This document shows positions 1 to 11,769 of a stretch of DNA of 64,000 nucleotides, piece after piece (position 1 is the first letter of the stretch; the number at the start of each line of letters is the position of its first letter). This DNA is from Schizochytrium sp. TIO01 (lineage: Eukaryota > Sar > Bigyra > Thraustochytrida > Thraustochytriidae), in contig SMSO01000008.1 of assembly GCA_004764695.1 (NCBI GenBank), positions 409,001 through 473,000 of the forward strand, read 5' to 3'. A program made the translations under genes and the position numbers. The notes beneath the pieces are model-generated. The model was not told the DNA's origin. It did no database searches and was given only the letters and a program-made list of their open reading frames with translations.

Positions 1-1362
1 CTCATCGTGGGGGAAGACGATGGAGTAGGTCTTGGCGTAAGACTCGTGGGTACGGTCGAGAACCCACTTGGGGTCAGCGACAGTCTCGGGGTGGAAACGA
101 GCACAGTCGAAGGAGAAGAGATCAAGGGAAGCAGAGCCCTCGGTGATCCAGGTGGCGACCTCGCGACCCATACCACCACCAAGCATCATACCCATGGAGT
201 TGAAGCCGCAGGCGTTGAACATACCACGGACTCCAGGCTGGGGGCCAACAAGGGGCTTGTGGTCAGGGGTGAAGGACTCAGGACCGCAGACGGTAGACTT
301 GATACCGACGGTCTCGACAGACGGGCAGCGGATGAGGGTACCCTCGAGGTTCTGGCCGAAGGTCTCCCAGTCAAGCTCGAAGAGACCGAAGGCAAAGCTC
401 GGGTCAACGGCATCCCAGAACTCGGGGTTCTGCTCGTAGCCACCAATGGCCATGGCGTCACCCTGGGCCTTGAGGTAGATGGAGAGATCGTGGTCACGGA
501 CGTTGGGGAGGCCACCGTGCATGCCGGGGATGTGCTCAGTGACAACGTAGGCGTGCTTCATGGCGAGAAGGGGAAGCTTGGCGTCAACCATGGCGGCGAC
601 GTTGTTAGCCCAGGCGCCAGCAGCGTTGACGACCCACTTGGTCTTAATGCGGTGGCCAGAGGTGGTGGTCACAGCGGTAACCTGCTTGGCGTTGGTGCCG
701 GGGGCAGCCTCGGTCTCGATGCCAGCGATGCCAACACCCTCAAAGATCTTGCCGCCGATCTTGCGAGCAGCCTTGGCGTAGGCGGTAACAATACCGGAGG
801 GGTCAATGGTACCGTCAGTGGGGGAGTACATACCACCGTAGACGTCGTCAACAGCGATCAGAGGGTGGACATCCTGGATCTCGCTGGGCTTGAGAACGTG
901 GCTCTCAATGCCGTAGTACTTGCCGATCTCAGTGAGACGCTCGTACTCAGCCATACGCTCACGGTTGGTGGCGATGAAGAGACCACCGTTCTCAGTCCAG
1001 TTAGCGGTCTCGGTCTCGACCTCGAGCTTCTTGCACATCTCGCGGGTGTAAGTGTGGAGCTCGACATCGATATCAGAGGGACGAAGACGCCAGAGCATAC
1101 CAGCACTGTGCCAGGTGGTACCGGCGGTGAGAGCATCCTTCTCAAGGAGAACGGCGTTGAGGCCGCGCTCCTGGAGGTGGTAGAGGACGGAGGATCCGAT
1201 GGAGCCACCACCAACGACAACAACATCAGCCTCGGTGGGGATATCGGGGGAGGCGTTGCTGGAGAGGGAAGCAACCTGCTGCTGGCCACGGACAGCACGC
1301 ACAGCGGCGCTCTTGGCGCGGATGCTGCGCTGCGTCAGGCCGCGAGCGGAACCGGAAAGCAT
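1..1362 (-). CDS. SARDH: Sarcosine dehydrogenase, N-terminal 454 residues (runs off the left edge)
   Basis: FAD enzyme that oxidatively demethylates sarcosine to glycine; in characterised homologues it acts in the mitochondrial matrix, passes electrons to ETF and the one-carbon unit to tetrahydrofolate. The frame is open from the ATG at 1362 to base 1 with no stop. Residues 1-38 are rich in Arg, Ser and Ala with few acids, like a mitochondrial targeting peptide. The Rossmann motif G51-x-G53-x-x-G56 follows, then G-T-T-W-H85, where the His is the covalent FAD attachment residue of this family. Residues 360-371 (G-P-E-S-F-T-P-D-H-K-P-L) are the conserved FAD-domain C-terminal motif. The match to animal SARDH is close throughout, including W-R-L-R-P-S-D after the FAD site and the final F-P-H-D-E. 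The aminomethyltransferase (GCV_T) half lies outside the window. It lies on the same strand as the dimethylglycine dehydrogenase, which makes its substrate. Third positions include more T than in the Rieske gene. A PDPR-like paralogue is unlikely because the FAD His is kept. Confidence 0.93.
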   Translation of the reverse strand, partial: MLSGSARGLTQRSIRAKSAAVRAVRGQQQVASLSSNASPDIPTEADVVVVGGGSIGSSVLYHLQERGLNAVLLEKDALTAGTTWHSAGMLWRLRPSDIDVELHTYTREMCKKLEVETETANWTENGGLFIATNRERMAEYERLTEIGKYYGIESHVLKPSEIQDVHPLIAVDDVYGGMYSPTDGTIDPSGIVTAYAKAARKIGGKIFEGVGIAGIETEAAPGTNAKQVTAVTTTSGHRIKTKWVVNAAGAWANNVAAMVDAKLPLLAMKHAYVVTEHIPGMHGGLPNVRDHDLSIYLKAQGDAMAIGGYEQNPEFWDAVDPSFAFGLFELDWETFGQNLEGTLIRCPSVETVGIKSTVCGPESFTPDHKPLVGPQPGVRGMFNACGFNSMGMMLGGGMGREVATWITEGSASLDLFSFDCARFHPETVADPKWVLDRTHESYAKTYSIVFPHDE

Positions 1363-1520
1363 TTTCCTTAAGATTTGTAAAAAACTAGCCTCCTGTGTTG
1401 GTTGCAAAATGTCAAATTCAAATGCGGCACTGTTAGTCAACGAAATGTTCCTCTCGAACTTTTTGCCAAAATGCGACCGACCACGATTTAATGGCCTGCA
1501 TGATTTGGATATATAAGTAG
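1363..1520 (-). promoter_or_regulatory. Upstream region of SARDH with a TATA-like element
   Basis: Going away from the ATG at 1362, the minus strand has a short A/T-rich leader. About 150 bases upstream, at 1509-1516, it reads TTATATAT. The spacing would suit a TATA box with a leader of about 100-120 bases. No second element or conserved start site was recognised, so this is a weak call. Confidence 0.25.
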
Positions 1521-2477
1521 GGCCGCATCATTTCTTCACATCTTAGCATCGTGCGATCTTTCACAGCATGGATTTGAAGGAATGTAAGCTTTGCGGCAGT
1601 CCTTAGCAAGCACACCTAAACCAGAATAGATTCGAACGAATGAGCATGACCTCATCCAAAGCAGACGAACGACATCGATGAAGATGCATCCTAGCAAGGA
1701 AACAAACATTGATTGCGTCCTGCTCATAACAGGTGAGACCAGCTTGAATGAAGAAGAAGAGCACGACACCCAACCTCGACGACAACAAGCAGGCAGGCAA
1801 GCGTTGCAGAGGCCTGTGGTGCCGTCGCGAGTGCGTCGACGGGATGCGTGGCTAGCTACCTAGCTCGAGCTCGAGCTCAAGCTCAAGGGACGTACCTGAA
1901 CGGATCAGCGATCGACTGTCAACACTGTCGAACGCCGCCGCGCGACCGACCTTCTCGATCGATCGGCGAGGGAATGAACGGGCAATAGAGAACTGCTGCT
2001 CATGCCTCGCGGCAGCTGCTCCCGCTCAGCTTGCCCCTCCCAGTGGAGCACCTGCCATGTGTCCCCTGGAGAGGCCTCCAACTACAGCGTGTAATAAGAA
2101 AGACAGAGAGAGTAAAAAGACAAGAAAACGAAAAAGAAAAGAAAAGTAACCTGAGCGATAATGAAGAAGGAGGGACCTTTTAGCCCTGTTAAAAGAAGGT
2201 TTCCTTTTCATCATTAAAGGTTTTAAAAAATATATATATATTAAAAAATAAATAAAAAGGAAATAAATAAATAAAAGATCGCGGGCAGTAAAAAGAAAAG
2301 CGGCGCAGAAGTGGTTTGTTTCTTACTTTCTTTTCTCCCTCTTCATCTATCCTTTCTGCTATTGAAATAAACTAGCTATTTATTCAACTAATTTTAATTT
2401 ATGTAAAATCCTCTTTGCTTTTTAAAGAAGAGGTTATGTCTAAAAGTTGTTCTTTCTAGCAGATTTGTCGAAAGGCA

Positions 2478-2521
2478 AAGAAGAAGAAGAAGAAGAAGAA
2501 GAAGAAGAAGAAGAAGAAGAG
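2478..2521 (+). repeat. (AAG)15 microsatellite
   Basis: Nearly perfect AAG trinucleotide run, purine on the plus strand. Confidence 0.95.
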
Positions 2522-3428
2522 TATATTGCGCCCGCGAGCGCAGAGAAGAGGCGGAGCCGCGCTTATGACGGAGCAGAAAGGCGGCCATCTGATCTCTCTT
2601 CGACGGCTTTATATCTTGGCCTTCCACCAGTAAAGCCAATTTTGAGCTTTGAGATGATTTTCAAGTTGTTTTCTTTGCCAGATTGAACTAAACAGAAACA
2701 GCCTCTTCCAAAAGTAAATTCAAAATTCACTCGTTTTCTACTACAACAATGTTTTTATTTACTCTTTTTATTTATTTATAAATATAAAGTTCCTATACAT
2801 CTAATAAAGCAGCCTCTTTTCTACCAACATCCTGCTCCCGATTGAAAGGCATATGAGCTATTTAATCATCTCTACATCACATCGACCCCGTCCTCTCTTA
2901 GGATTTGAAGCACAATGTTTGAAATGAAGGCTGCCATCGAAGCTTTTTCTTGCGGCAGTCAGTTTCAACATCTGTGAAAAGAAGTTGAAGATAAACGCAA
3001 AGATAAAGAAAGTGTTCCTATCTTTCTTTTTTTCTTCTTTTCTTTCTTTCTTTCTTCGCCAAAGCGAGCTCCTCCGTGCTTTTCTTTCTTTGGCCGCCGC
3101 CTTTTGCAGCTAGCTCCTTCAAAGAACGCCGCTTGGCATAAGGTCTGTGCTAATCTGTAGTGGAGAACGGCAATTTTGGGCAGCAGACGAGCAAGCCTCC
3201 TCCTCTGCTAAAGCGGAATAGAACAGATTCTCTTCTCGTTGAAGAGGAGCGAAGAGGCGAAGAGAGAAGAGAACGGAACATGCTGCTGCCAGCGCTAAAA
3301 AGAATCTTTATCCCAAAGAAAACCGACACCCCCTGAAAAAGAAACAGCGCACACTTACTTGCTTACTCTCACCTTTACCTTTAAAAAAAATAAAAAAAAT
3401 CTACTTCAACGCCGCAGATCCGCGTCCC

Positions 3429-3480
3429 TTTTCTTTTCTTTTCTTTTCTTTTCTTTTCTTTTCTTTTCTTTTCTTTTCTT
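3429..3480 (+). repeat. (TTTTC)10 microsatellite
   Basis: Perfect pentanucleotide pyrimidine run. The same unit recurs at 8173-8232, around 14619-14690, inverted at 16341-16402, and around 49987-50010. Confidence 0.95.
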
Positions 3481-3971
3481 TGCCCCGAACCCACTTTTCT
3501 CCATCTTGAAGATTTTATTGTCTGACTTTTGTTGTCTCCTAAAACTAACAAAACGCGATATACGCTGTTGAGCGAAAGAAGAAAAGAAGAAAAGAAAATG
3601 TAATGTATTCACTTTCTCTGGTGTGTTTGCATGGTTTTCCAAAGTTTAGTCCATTATAGAAATAAACAATAACGCATAAAACCCCAACAAAGCCCAACAA
3701 AACCTATGCGAAAGGAGCATATTCTAAAAAGACAAGTTTCCGAGTCCTGCTGCCGCAGCTTCTAGTCAGCGGCTATCTCAGTAAGTACCACGCTCTTTTG
3801 ATTATCCAATGTTTCTGCTACCTTGTGGTGTGCGGGCCGTGGTATCGAGCGACCCCCGCAGGGCGACCCCCGAAATATACAGGTATTGAATTGGAATAAA
3901 GAATGACGGTGCTTTTCACTCCTCCTCCATGTGTGTTGTAATCACTCATTTTGATGATGATTGTTTTCAGA

Positions 3972-4282
3972 ATGTCGGTGGACCCATCCGTGTTCGTGAA
4001 AGAACCTCTCACTGGAGATGCTCGCCAATCAGAGCTAGCGGAGTTCCCAAACCTTTTGCGATGGCAGCGATATCCATATCGCTACAGACGGCCGTGATCA
4101 TCGTGCGTGCTCGCATCGTTGTCCGATTGCAGCCCCCGGTGGTTAGGTCGCCTTGGGCGTGGGCTCTCCCGTAGAGCATCGTTCCCAGTCTCGCCAGAAA
4201 GATGTATGTCTTGTCCAAACCAAAGTACATCCACACAGAAAGAAAGTACAACAATGGATCTTTTCCAGTCAGTCACCTGTAA
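3972..4282 (+). CDS. Possible small spliced reading frame, unknown product
   Basis: Tentative. A consensus donor GTAAGT at 3781 is followed by a pyrimidine-rich acceptor ending TTGTTTTCAG at 3970, and an ATG lies at 3972. The frame runs to a TGA at 4095. A weaker intron (GT at 4094, AG at 4176) would bypass this stop and continue to a TAA at 4280, giving 75 residues. The predicted protein is polar with several Tyr and Arg and matches no family I recognise. Codon use is unlike the three strong genes, which show no introns here. It may be a decayed gene or chance. Confidence 0.15.
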
Positions 4283-5768
4283 ATCTAAGAGAACGAGCCA
4301 TCACCACAGAAGAACCTTCATACCTATTACTTTACTTGTTGTATGTAAATGCTGAGCCATACATAGATTCGTAAGATATTTTGTGCTTGCTTGTAGTTTA
4401 TATTATAATCCTCGTCAACACTACTTTAAAATGGCGACGATCTCGTTCCGTCGAGATCCTGAGAACGGGAACTATTGGAACCTGCTGCACCATGCTCCGT
4501 TCGCTTTGGCTCTTGATCGCCGCAGCCATTCACTCGGGTTTCCTCCGGTTCTCTCGGTTACTGATGATCTAATCTTCGGATCCGTATGCGACGGCCTATC
4601 CTCGTCAATCCCGGCACTCCACTCTTGACCGTGCAAGTAGGATCTTTCGGGTGAGGCGACGGTGCCATCCATCGTCATGGCGAGTGGCTTGGCGATGAGT
4701 TCCGTCTTGGCGTTGGATCTTTTCTTGATTTGACGTAATTCCAAGTCAAAATAATCCAAGCAAATGTGAACAAGACAAAAAGCTGTAAGCATGAACTTGT
4801 AATTCCCTCGACCGGGCGACTGCCTAGGTGGGTAAATTCGCCAAGGCAGCACCTGCTGCAGCAGCACTTCGTCCAATAACCGCGATTGCCCAGATTTCAG
4901 CCAAGGCATCGAGTTGAGCTCAAGAACTACAGCTCGATCCTCTTGGGCGCGATGGCTCTTGTCCTAACATGCACGTATTGGTACCAGATTAAAGAAACTT
5001 GCTTGAAGTTCTCCTTTCCACATAGGAAGCACCTAAGAACTTGCTATACAGTGAATTGTAAAACCCATCACGATGGACTTATTATAATTCCTTTCATTCA
5101 TCGAACAATTTACAAGAAGTGAGAACGAGACATACGCGGGACCCTTTTACGATACTTAGTAGGTAGGTATTTAGCTACCCGTTTTAATAATTTAAAGCTA
5201 AACTTTTAAAGCTAACTAACTAACTAACTAACCAAGTCACCCACTACAGAACTCTTACGAGCAGACACTGCGAACCGGCACGCAAGATGGTTCTGTGTGA
5301 AGTTATTCATATTGATTATATCAATTGCTTTGGCTCCTGCACAGCACATTCGTCGCTCGCTCGTAACGTGATGCACCGCTCCACTATAGGCAGGAAGGCG
5401 CTCCCGCGCATCCATCGAGCGCTTCCCAGCCAGGATTGAATGGATCAACGAATGAATGAATGAATGCAATCAATCAATTCCATCAATCTATCTATCACAC
5501 CAAACTTCTCGCCTGCTCAATCCTCCCACCTCGCCCCTTCTGGCCTTTCTCGCCTCTCAGTCCCGAAAGACAGCTGGGAACCCGCTCTCCCCGCAGCCAG
5601 TTTCCCCGCGGGCCTCCAGTTCCTCCGTGAGGGCGCGATGCCGCCTTGTCCTGTAAATCGTGCCTCTGCCCTCGAGTGCGCAAACTTCAGTAGGTGCCTC
5701 GCGCTAGAGAAGAAGAGTGGCTCTACGCGTAAAGCACGAAACCAAAACAACAGAGAGAACAAACTTAT

Positions 5769-5844
5769 AAATGAATGAATGAATGAATTAATTAAAATGA
5801 AAGAATGAATGAATGAATAAATGATGATGATGATGATGATGATG
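5769..5844 (+). repeat. (GAAT)n followed by (GAT)8
   Basis: Imperfect GAAT tetranucleotides change into a perfect GAT trinucleotide run at about 5821-5844. Confidence 0.9.
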
Positions 5845-7356
5845 AGCAGGAGGAGGGCGGCTCTCTCTCTGCGTCCTCTCGAGTCAAAGCGGGGCCGTCT
5901 CTCCTCCTCTTTGCCGCGAACTCCTCTTTTCTCTCCTCCCATCTCGTGCGCAGCTTCTGCGCTTTCCGCTGCGCAAGCGCCTTTTCTTTATTGTTCCCAT
6001 CGATCTCTGCTTTCTTTCACTCTTTTCCTTTCTCGCATTCCACTCATTCCACTTCGCGCACTTTTTCTTTTTCCTTTCTTCTCCTTCGTCTTTTTCCTCC
6101 GTGTCATACGCAGAAGAAGAAGAGATTCTTTCCTTTTACCTAAGCTCTTTAGTTGAATAAAATGATTAGGTCCCTCCCAAAAGCAAAGCAAAGTAGTAGA
6201 ACTGTTTTCTCCTTCGTCGTCTGTTTCTCACCCTTTTCTTTCTTTGCTTTTCACTCATCTCGAAATATGCTCTGTGGGTAACGAATCGCGGCGAACTGAT
6301 TCTTCTTCTTCTTCTTCTTCTTCTTCGCTTGCATGAGTGAGTGAGTGAGTTCTGCCTCGAAGGCGGCTTTCTCCTGAGAATAAATGATGAACTAATTGGC
6401 TCGAGATATCATAGAGGCGCTGTCTGCAAAGGGGTGTGAGTACTTTGCCCAAAGTGCCCCCACACACGCCGTGAGAAGTTGTGAGCGCGCCATCGAAGCG
6501 ATTTGAGAGAGATTGGGCCCATCGCAATTACAACAGAGATTCATTCATTCGTTCACTCATGAATATATTTTTATATAAACCCATTGTGTCAAAGCTTTCA
6601 CTTGGCAAGGCGATCGATCAAGAACGAGAGCTTTTCTTGTTCTTTCCCACGTAACATAATAATGGTGTGATGGCCCGGAGAAAGAAACGAGGGATGCAGA
6701 GCAAATGACTAACTAAATTGTCTGTACTTTTCTTTATCTATACATTCATTCATTCATTCATTCATTCATTCGATTGTTATTAATTTGTCGATTCATTTAA
6801 TTTATCTGTTTGGCATGCATAATTCACTCCGCATGCATGGTCGATCTCTCATTCCGCGGCCCACGAGAGGAGCAAACGAACCGGTTACTGACACGCGAGA
6901 GTGAGCGACGACGCAGAAGCAGAAAGCGCGCAACGAAGCTTGGCTTATCAGGAGTGCTTTCATTCATTTAGGCTCAGAACGATTCGCTCTATCATTCATT
7001 TAGACCAATCTTCTCTGCTTTTCGTTTTCATTCATTCCCCTGATAACTAACTTAACTTACGGTATCAGCACCCCTTCCTAAGTCCCTCTTCTAATCGCCT
7101 TTCCATTACTTTTAACCCAAAACAAAACTAGTTAAACAAAGGCCTCCTTTCTCTCCTTACTCTTTTAAAACAAAATTATAATTATAAACTAATCAGAAGC
7201 CCAACGATATATGAACAACAATGAATAACAAAACACTGCCATCCGCCTACAAAAGAAGGACGGCGAACGAATTCCGTAGTACTTTTGGTAGTTCCCTTTG
7301 CCTTTGCTTTACATCTCGTCCTAGTACCATCGTTATATCAACAGCATCATCGACTT

Positions 7357-7436
7357 ATTTCTTTGTTTATTTCTTTGTTTATTTCTTTCTTTCTTTCTTT
7401 CTTTGATTCTTTCTTTCTTTCTTTCTTTCTTTCTTT
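7357..7436 (+). repeat. (TTTC)n with TTTG and TTTA variants
   Basis: Imperfect tetranucleotide pyrimidine run of about 80 bases. Confidence 0.9.
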
Positions 7437-8172
7437 GTGCGAATGTGTGTGTTTCCTTCTTTATACAGCCTAGTTTGATCTAATCTGCGAGAACATCAAT
7501 CAAAGAAAGCCACTGATAAACAGGCACCTCAGGATTGGTGTGTTTCTCCGCCGCCCTCGCACCTCCGCCAGCCTGCAAAGGTGCCTCAGGCGGTCTGCTT
7601 CTTTCCCGCCAGGCCCCTTCTTCTTCTTCTCCTTCTTCTTCTTCGCTCGCTCGCGCCGCCATCGACGGATCGAATGACTCAATGCATCTCCAAACTCAGC
7701 TTTTTATATATCTTTGATTCAATTAAAACTATTTTTCAATTTTAAAGAAGTCAGCGAAGTAGCACAAAGCGCGAGCACCTGTAAATCCCTAGGCGCCCTT
7801 AGGAGGTCCTAGCGCAATGTGGCCCATATAAATGAATCCTTTACGGTGAGGTGAGAAGCCAAAGCACGTATGCACGGAATCGATGAATGAGTGAGATGAT
7901 TGAGCGATAGATTGATTCTCAGACGGGCATCAGTGAGTCTCGTATTGCCTCTCACAGACGCTCTTTTGGCTCTAAGCGAGTTAGTTTGGGTGTCAGAGGC
8001 GTCGATTTGGAGGAGCAATGATAGAGAGAGAGAGGGATCCTCGGTATCTTTGCAAGCTTGGGGAAAGAAAGAGCGGGCGTAGCGGAGTCCTAGCGGAGTG
8101 CTAGCGCAGACCGTTGCCGACGCCGCTCTCTGAAGCTGCTGCCTTCACGGCCCTTTATCTCTCTCTCTCTGC

Positions 8173-8232
8173 TTTTCTTTTCTTTTCTTTTCTTTTCTTT
8201 TCTTTTCTTTTCTTTTCTTTTCTTTTCTTTTT
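8173..8232 (+). repeat. (TTTTC)12 microsatellite
   Basis: Perfect pentanucleotide run, same unit and orientation as at 3429-3480. Confidence 0.95.
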
Positions 8233-8740
8233 GGCTTTTCGGGGGAGAAAGGAGAAGGTGCTATAGTATTGGGTAGATGCAGGATAGCTGGGTCACTGCG
8301 AGGCTGCCGCGTTAAAGAGGTCTGTCTGTCTGTCTGCAGTCGATTGGGTTTTCAGTTTATAATGAATTAATCGTTTTAAACTATACTTTAATTTTAAAGA
8401 GAAAACGATAAATGAAGAGAACGTGCGACTAGGACTCCGTTCGACTTTTCTTTTCTTTTCTTGCCTTTTCTTTCTTCTTCTTTTTCCTTGTTTTCTTCTT
8501 TTCTCTTTTTCCAGTATCGTGGTCTTTTCTTCCACCTCAAGGAGACTCTCGCGCATTGTGTAACTGGTAAGGTTTGGGGTAAGTGAAGGGGTAGTGGGAC
8601 CGAGGTACACACTGGGGAAGGCGAGGACACCTTGGTCTGGCGAGACGAGTAAAACGATCGAGGTGACGATGGCCATGCCGATAAATGCGCTATGATTGAA
8701 CACAAAGACCAAAGGGGGATTGGACGAGGGTGGATAACTA

Positions 8741-11700
8741 ATTTCATAGATTCACAACAAGGATGATGGAACTATGCGGTTGATGATTCAGATTGAGATT
8801 CAAGCCATCAGGTGGAACGAAAGACTTTGGGAAACCGAGAACTGTTCGGCAGCGAACTAGATCTCAAAAGGGCTAATAACTAATTCCCTTCAGTTTTTAA
8901 AGTGCCCATGCAAGTTAAAGGAGGTTCTTGTGTTAGCGCGTGTGGGCAAATAAAGAAAAGATTTAAAACACCTTAATCACAAGTTCACTCTGAAAGTAGG
9001 TGTCTGAATCAAGTCAAGAGCTCTATCACACGCTCGCATAAAACGGAGCACCTTGTCAATCAATGCTGATCGCAAAAAGCGATAACGTCCTTCCAGTCCT
9101 TTTGAGGGAAAAAAGAAAGAAACTTCCAGCGGCGCACCCGCAGACTTAGAACAAAACGCAGCTTGATGGTGCGTCATCATGTGTGCGCCATGAAGGAAAG
9201 TATCAACCGCGATTTAGTTCGGGTCGCCTTTGACGATTCTGTTTAATCCCTCTTTCAACCCAAGGTTTATTACCTACCTATTGGTTTACTTTCTGTAAGG
9301 ATCAATGACGTACCAATCGGACCAGGCGTTAGTCTTCGAAACAAGTGATCTATCAAAGGCATAAGGAGTCAGTCCTTGGTCAAGCCGGGCTTTGACGAAC
9401 CCTGCACAACTATCAGATTAAATACCCTTGCAGGATGAAGAAGGCGAAGAAGAAGCAGACTGAGCCTAAATCAGAGCTGTGTAAACCATCGCTGACTCTC
9501 GCATACAACGATAATCATGTTGTCGTTCTCATGAACGAGGGATACCAGAGTGACGAATGACACCTTGGCTTCGCGTGCCGTAGTTCCGCCAGTGCTACTT
9601 TGCTGACTAGTAGGCGCCCTCCCAAACAAAAAATATTACCTAGGGATTCTCACAGCACAATCTTCCAGCTTTTATTCGCGGAGAGAACGCCCATGACAGT
9701 GATAATAGGAGGTAGATAGGACAGCCTAATACAGGTACTAGTTAGGCGCTTTGAATTATTGGCACTTGCGAAGCCTGCAAGCTATTGACTAGCATATTTG
9801 GTCAGGTATAAATCATGAGCTGAAGGAAGTATCGATTTTGCTAGCTAGTGCAACATCCTTGTACGTGAACTCTCCTTTATGTTGCTCGCACTTTATAGTC
9901 CCCAGCAATCGAGACTTGATAGACTCCACGGCTGAGCTCCGTCATTGGAATCCTAAGAAAAAGGATTTTACATAGTTGACTTATGCGTGAGAGGTTTCTG
10001 AGTTTCTTTTTAATTCTGGGTGAAAGCAAGGAAAGAAAATTTGATGCAGTCTTAGTGTTCAAATATGGTCGTAAGTAGTAAAACCTGCTATTCGCTAAAA
10101 CTGCCAAGTTTCAAACGGGGGGAAGAACGCACATTTATAAGAGGACAGTTTAGTGTTGCTTAAATAAAATAAGACATGCTCGCTCGCTCGCCAACATGAC
10201 ACCATACAAGGTTACAAAAGAAGTGTAGGCGTTAGGTAGATTCAAATCCCCATGAGTACACAGATAATTGTTGAAATACATAATGGTAGATAGCCGTCTA
10301 GAATTAAGATATTAAATCCGAACTTCGTTTGAGCCAACGGCTCAATAGACCAAAAGTTACTCCAAGCGAACATGCTTACTGATATTTCAAGATTGTCATC
10401 ACCCCTCCCTCCCCGGCCAAAAAAAAAGAGCTTAAAACCAGCAGTTGACTTTACGCAATTCTGCCAAAAGATTTGTGTGGTCCCGATTCCCGACTATAGA
10501 GCTTATGCTCGCATTTCGTCCGCACCACCATATTCGAAGCCAACATATAATAATACCTTTTAAAGAATCCAATCAATTTGAAGAGGCTGGTACGTGTATT
10601 GTTGTTGAGAGCAACCATGCTCATTCTCCACAATAAGAACACACAATCGTCGTGTAAATAGGTAAGAGTATTCCCCAAGTTGCCATGATACCTTCAAATT
10701 CGTAATATGACTTCTCGATGATTCTGGAAACCGGAAGTTAATATGCAGCGGCGGAATTGCACTGCTTTTTACTTTGGCTCAAGTTCTAACTAGGAAACTT
10801 AGTCAACATAAATAAAAACTGTTTAATCTTCATTAACTAGCTTCCCTGATCTCTGTATAAAGATATAAGCAACATTTCTACCTGTATCAAATTTTCTCAG
10901 CGCCTTGCTAGCTTCTTTAATTTTACTCTCAAGGGTGTGTGTGTGCCACCATATATTTAGTATGTTCACAGAGGCCCAGCATCCCTAGGTTGCAAAACTC
11001 TTTTCAAACAAAGTTTAACGTTTTAGCTACAGGTCTGCATTGCATGTACTTCTTACTAAGAACATCATACTAACATGAAAACTCTCTACTTATTTTGTTT
11101 TTCGTTTCATTTCAGTCTTTCAATTAATAATAATGAGAATGAGACTATATTAAATAATCAAAACAGAAGCAATTAACAGTAAGTACAGAGATTCTGTTTT
11201 TAGTGGCTAAGACTGGTTTGATTTTCAGTTAGCACTGGACATAGTCTTGTTGATAAGCAAAATTATGGAGATTGTCTGTAGATACTCTTCGTATCCATGG
11301 CGCCCAACCTTTAAACTTCGTCTACAAAGTTTTGGATTACTAAATGCTCGATGAGACTTAACTGGGGTGTCATTTGAGATGATCAATACCATATAGAATA
11401 AAATTATATTCAAATAATTTTTCTTTTCCAAAAGTCCTTTCGATAAAACCAGTCTGAGTAGACTGAACAGAGAGGAAAAGGGCCAACCAACAAGGAAGGG
11501 GTTACAGGTATGCGCCTTACAATGGAGCATAGCAATAGCAAGGCAGACAAGAACAAAGCAGCACACAAGCAAGCGTATAAAGGTAAGGAATGAAAGCAAA
11601 AGCAGTTGTGTAAAAAACTAGCAAAAGGGAATCACATATTGTAACAACCAGCAGACACATAAGACTAACGAGGAGGTAGAGCTAGGGAAGGCATGTTCGA

Positions 11701-11769
11701 GCACGTTCATTCATTCAACGGCTTGGTCCCTCTAGGGCAGCCGCCTCGTTGATAGGCGAGCGTGGTGGC
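8741..11769. other. Low-repeat AT-richer block downstream of the dimethylglycine dehydrogenase, no supported gene
   Basis: Microsatellites almost disappear here. Short frames are present, for example a 41-residue ATG frame at 9435-9560 and an upstream frame at 9109-9437 broken by in-frame stops at 9244 and near 9346. None has the codon bias of the confident genes or a known domain. The block may hold decayed sequence. The 3' untranslated region of the dimethylglycine dehydrogenase must lie near 11600-11769, but no clear polyadenylation signal was recognised. Confidence 0.5.

Larger units (their letters stand above)
1363..3770. other. Spacer upstream of SARDH, no supported gene
   Basis: AT-rich spacer with an AAG run at 2478-2521 and a TTTTC run at 3429-3480. 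A stretch near 1866-1886 is GAGCTC-rich. Open frames here are short and do not show the C/G-ending codon use of the three real genes. Frames across the simple repeats give only Glu or Phe-Ser runs. Confidence 0.6.
4283..8740. other. Microsatellite-rich spacer, no supported gene
   Basis: Contains GAAT/GAT runs at 5769-5844, a TTC run at 6299-6327, ATTC repeats at 6743-6770, TTTC runs at 7357-7436 and TTTTC at 8173-8232. A 145-codon minus-strand frame at 4472-4909 starts with ATG but overlaps a plus-strand frame starting at 4431 (ATG in an AAAATGG context) and has no family match. Frames of this length are expected by chance in a window this size. CTAG-containing GC-rich patches lie at 7788-7815 and 8085-8110. 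Confidence 0.5.

Noticed and set aside
7-1371. Plus-strand frame of 454 codons over the sarcosine dehydrogenase
   Set aside because: Same antisense effect, and it does not begin with ATG.
4472-4909. Minus-strand 145-codon frame starting with ATG
   Set aside because: Length is within chance expectation for the window, an opposing plus-strand frame looks equally plausible, and no family is recognised.
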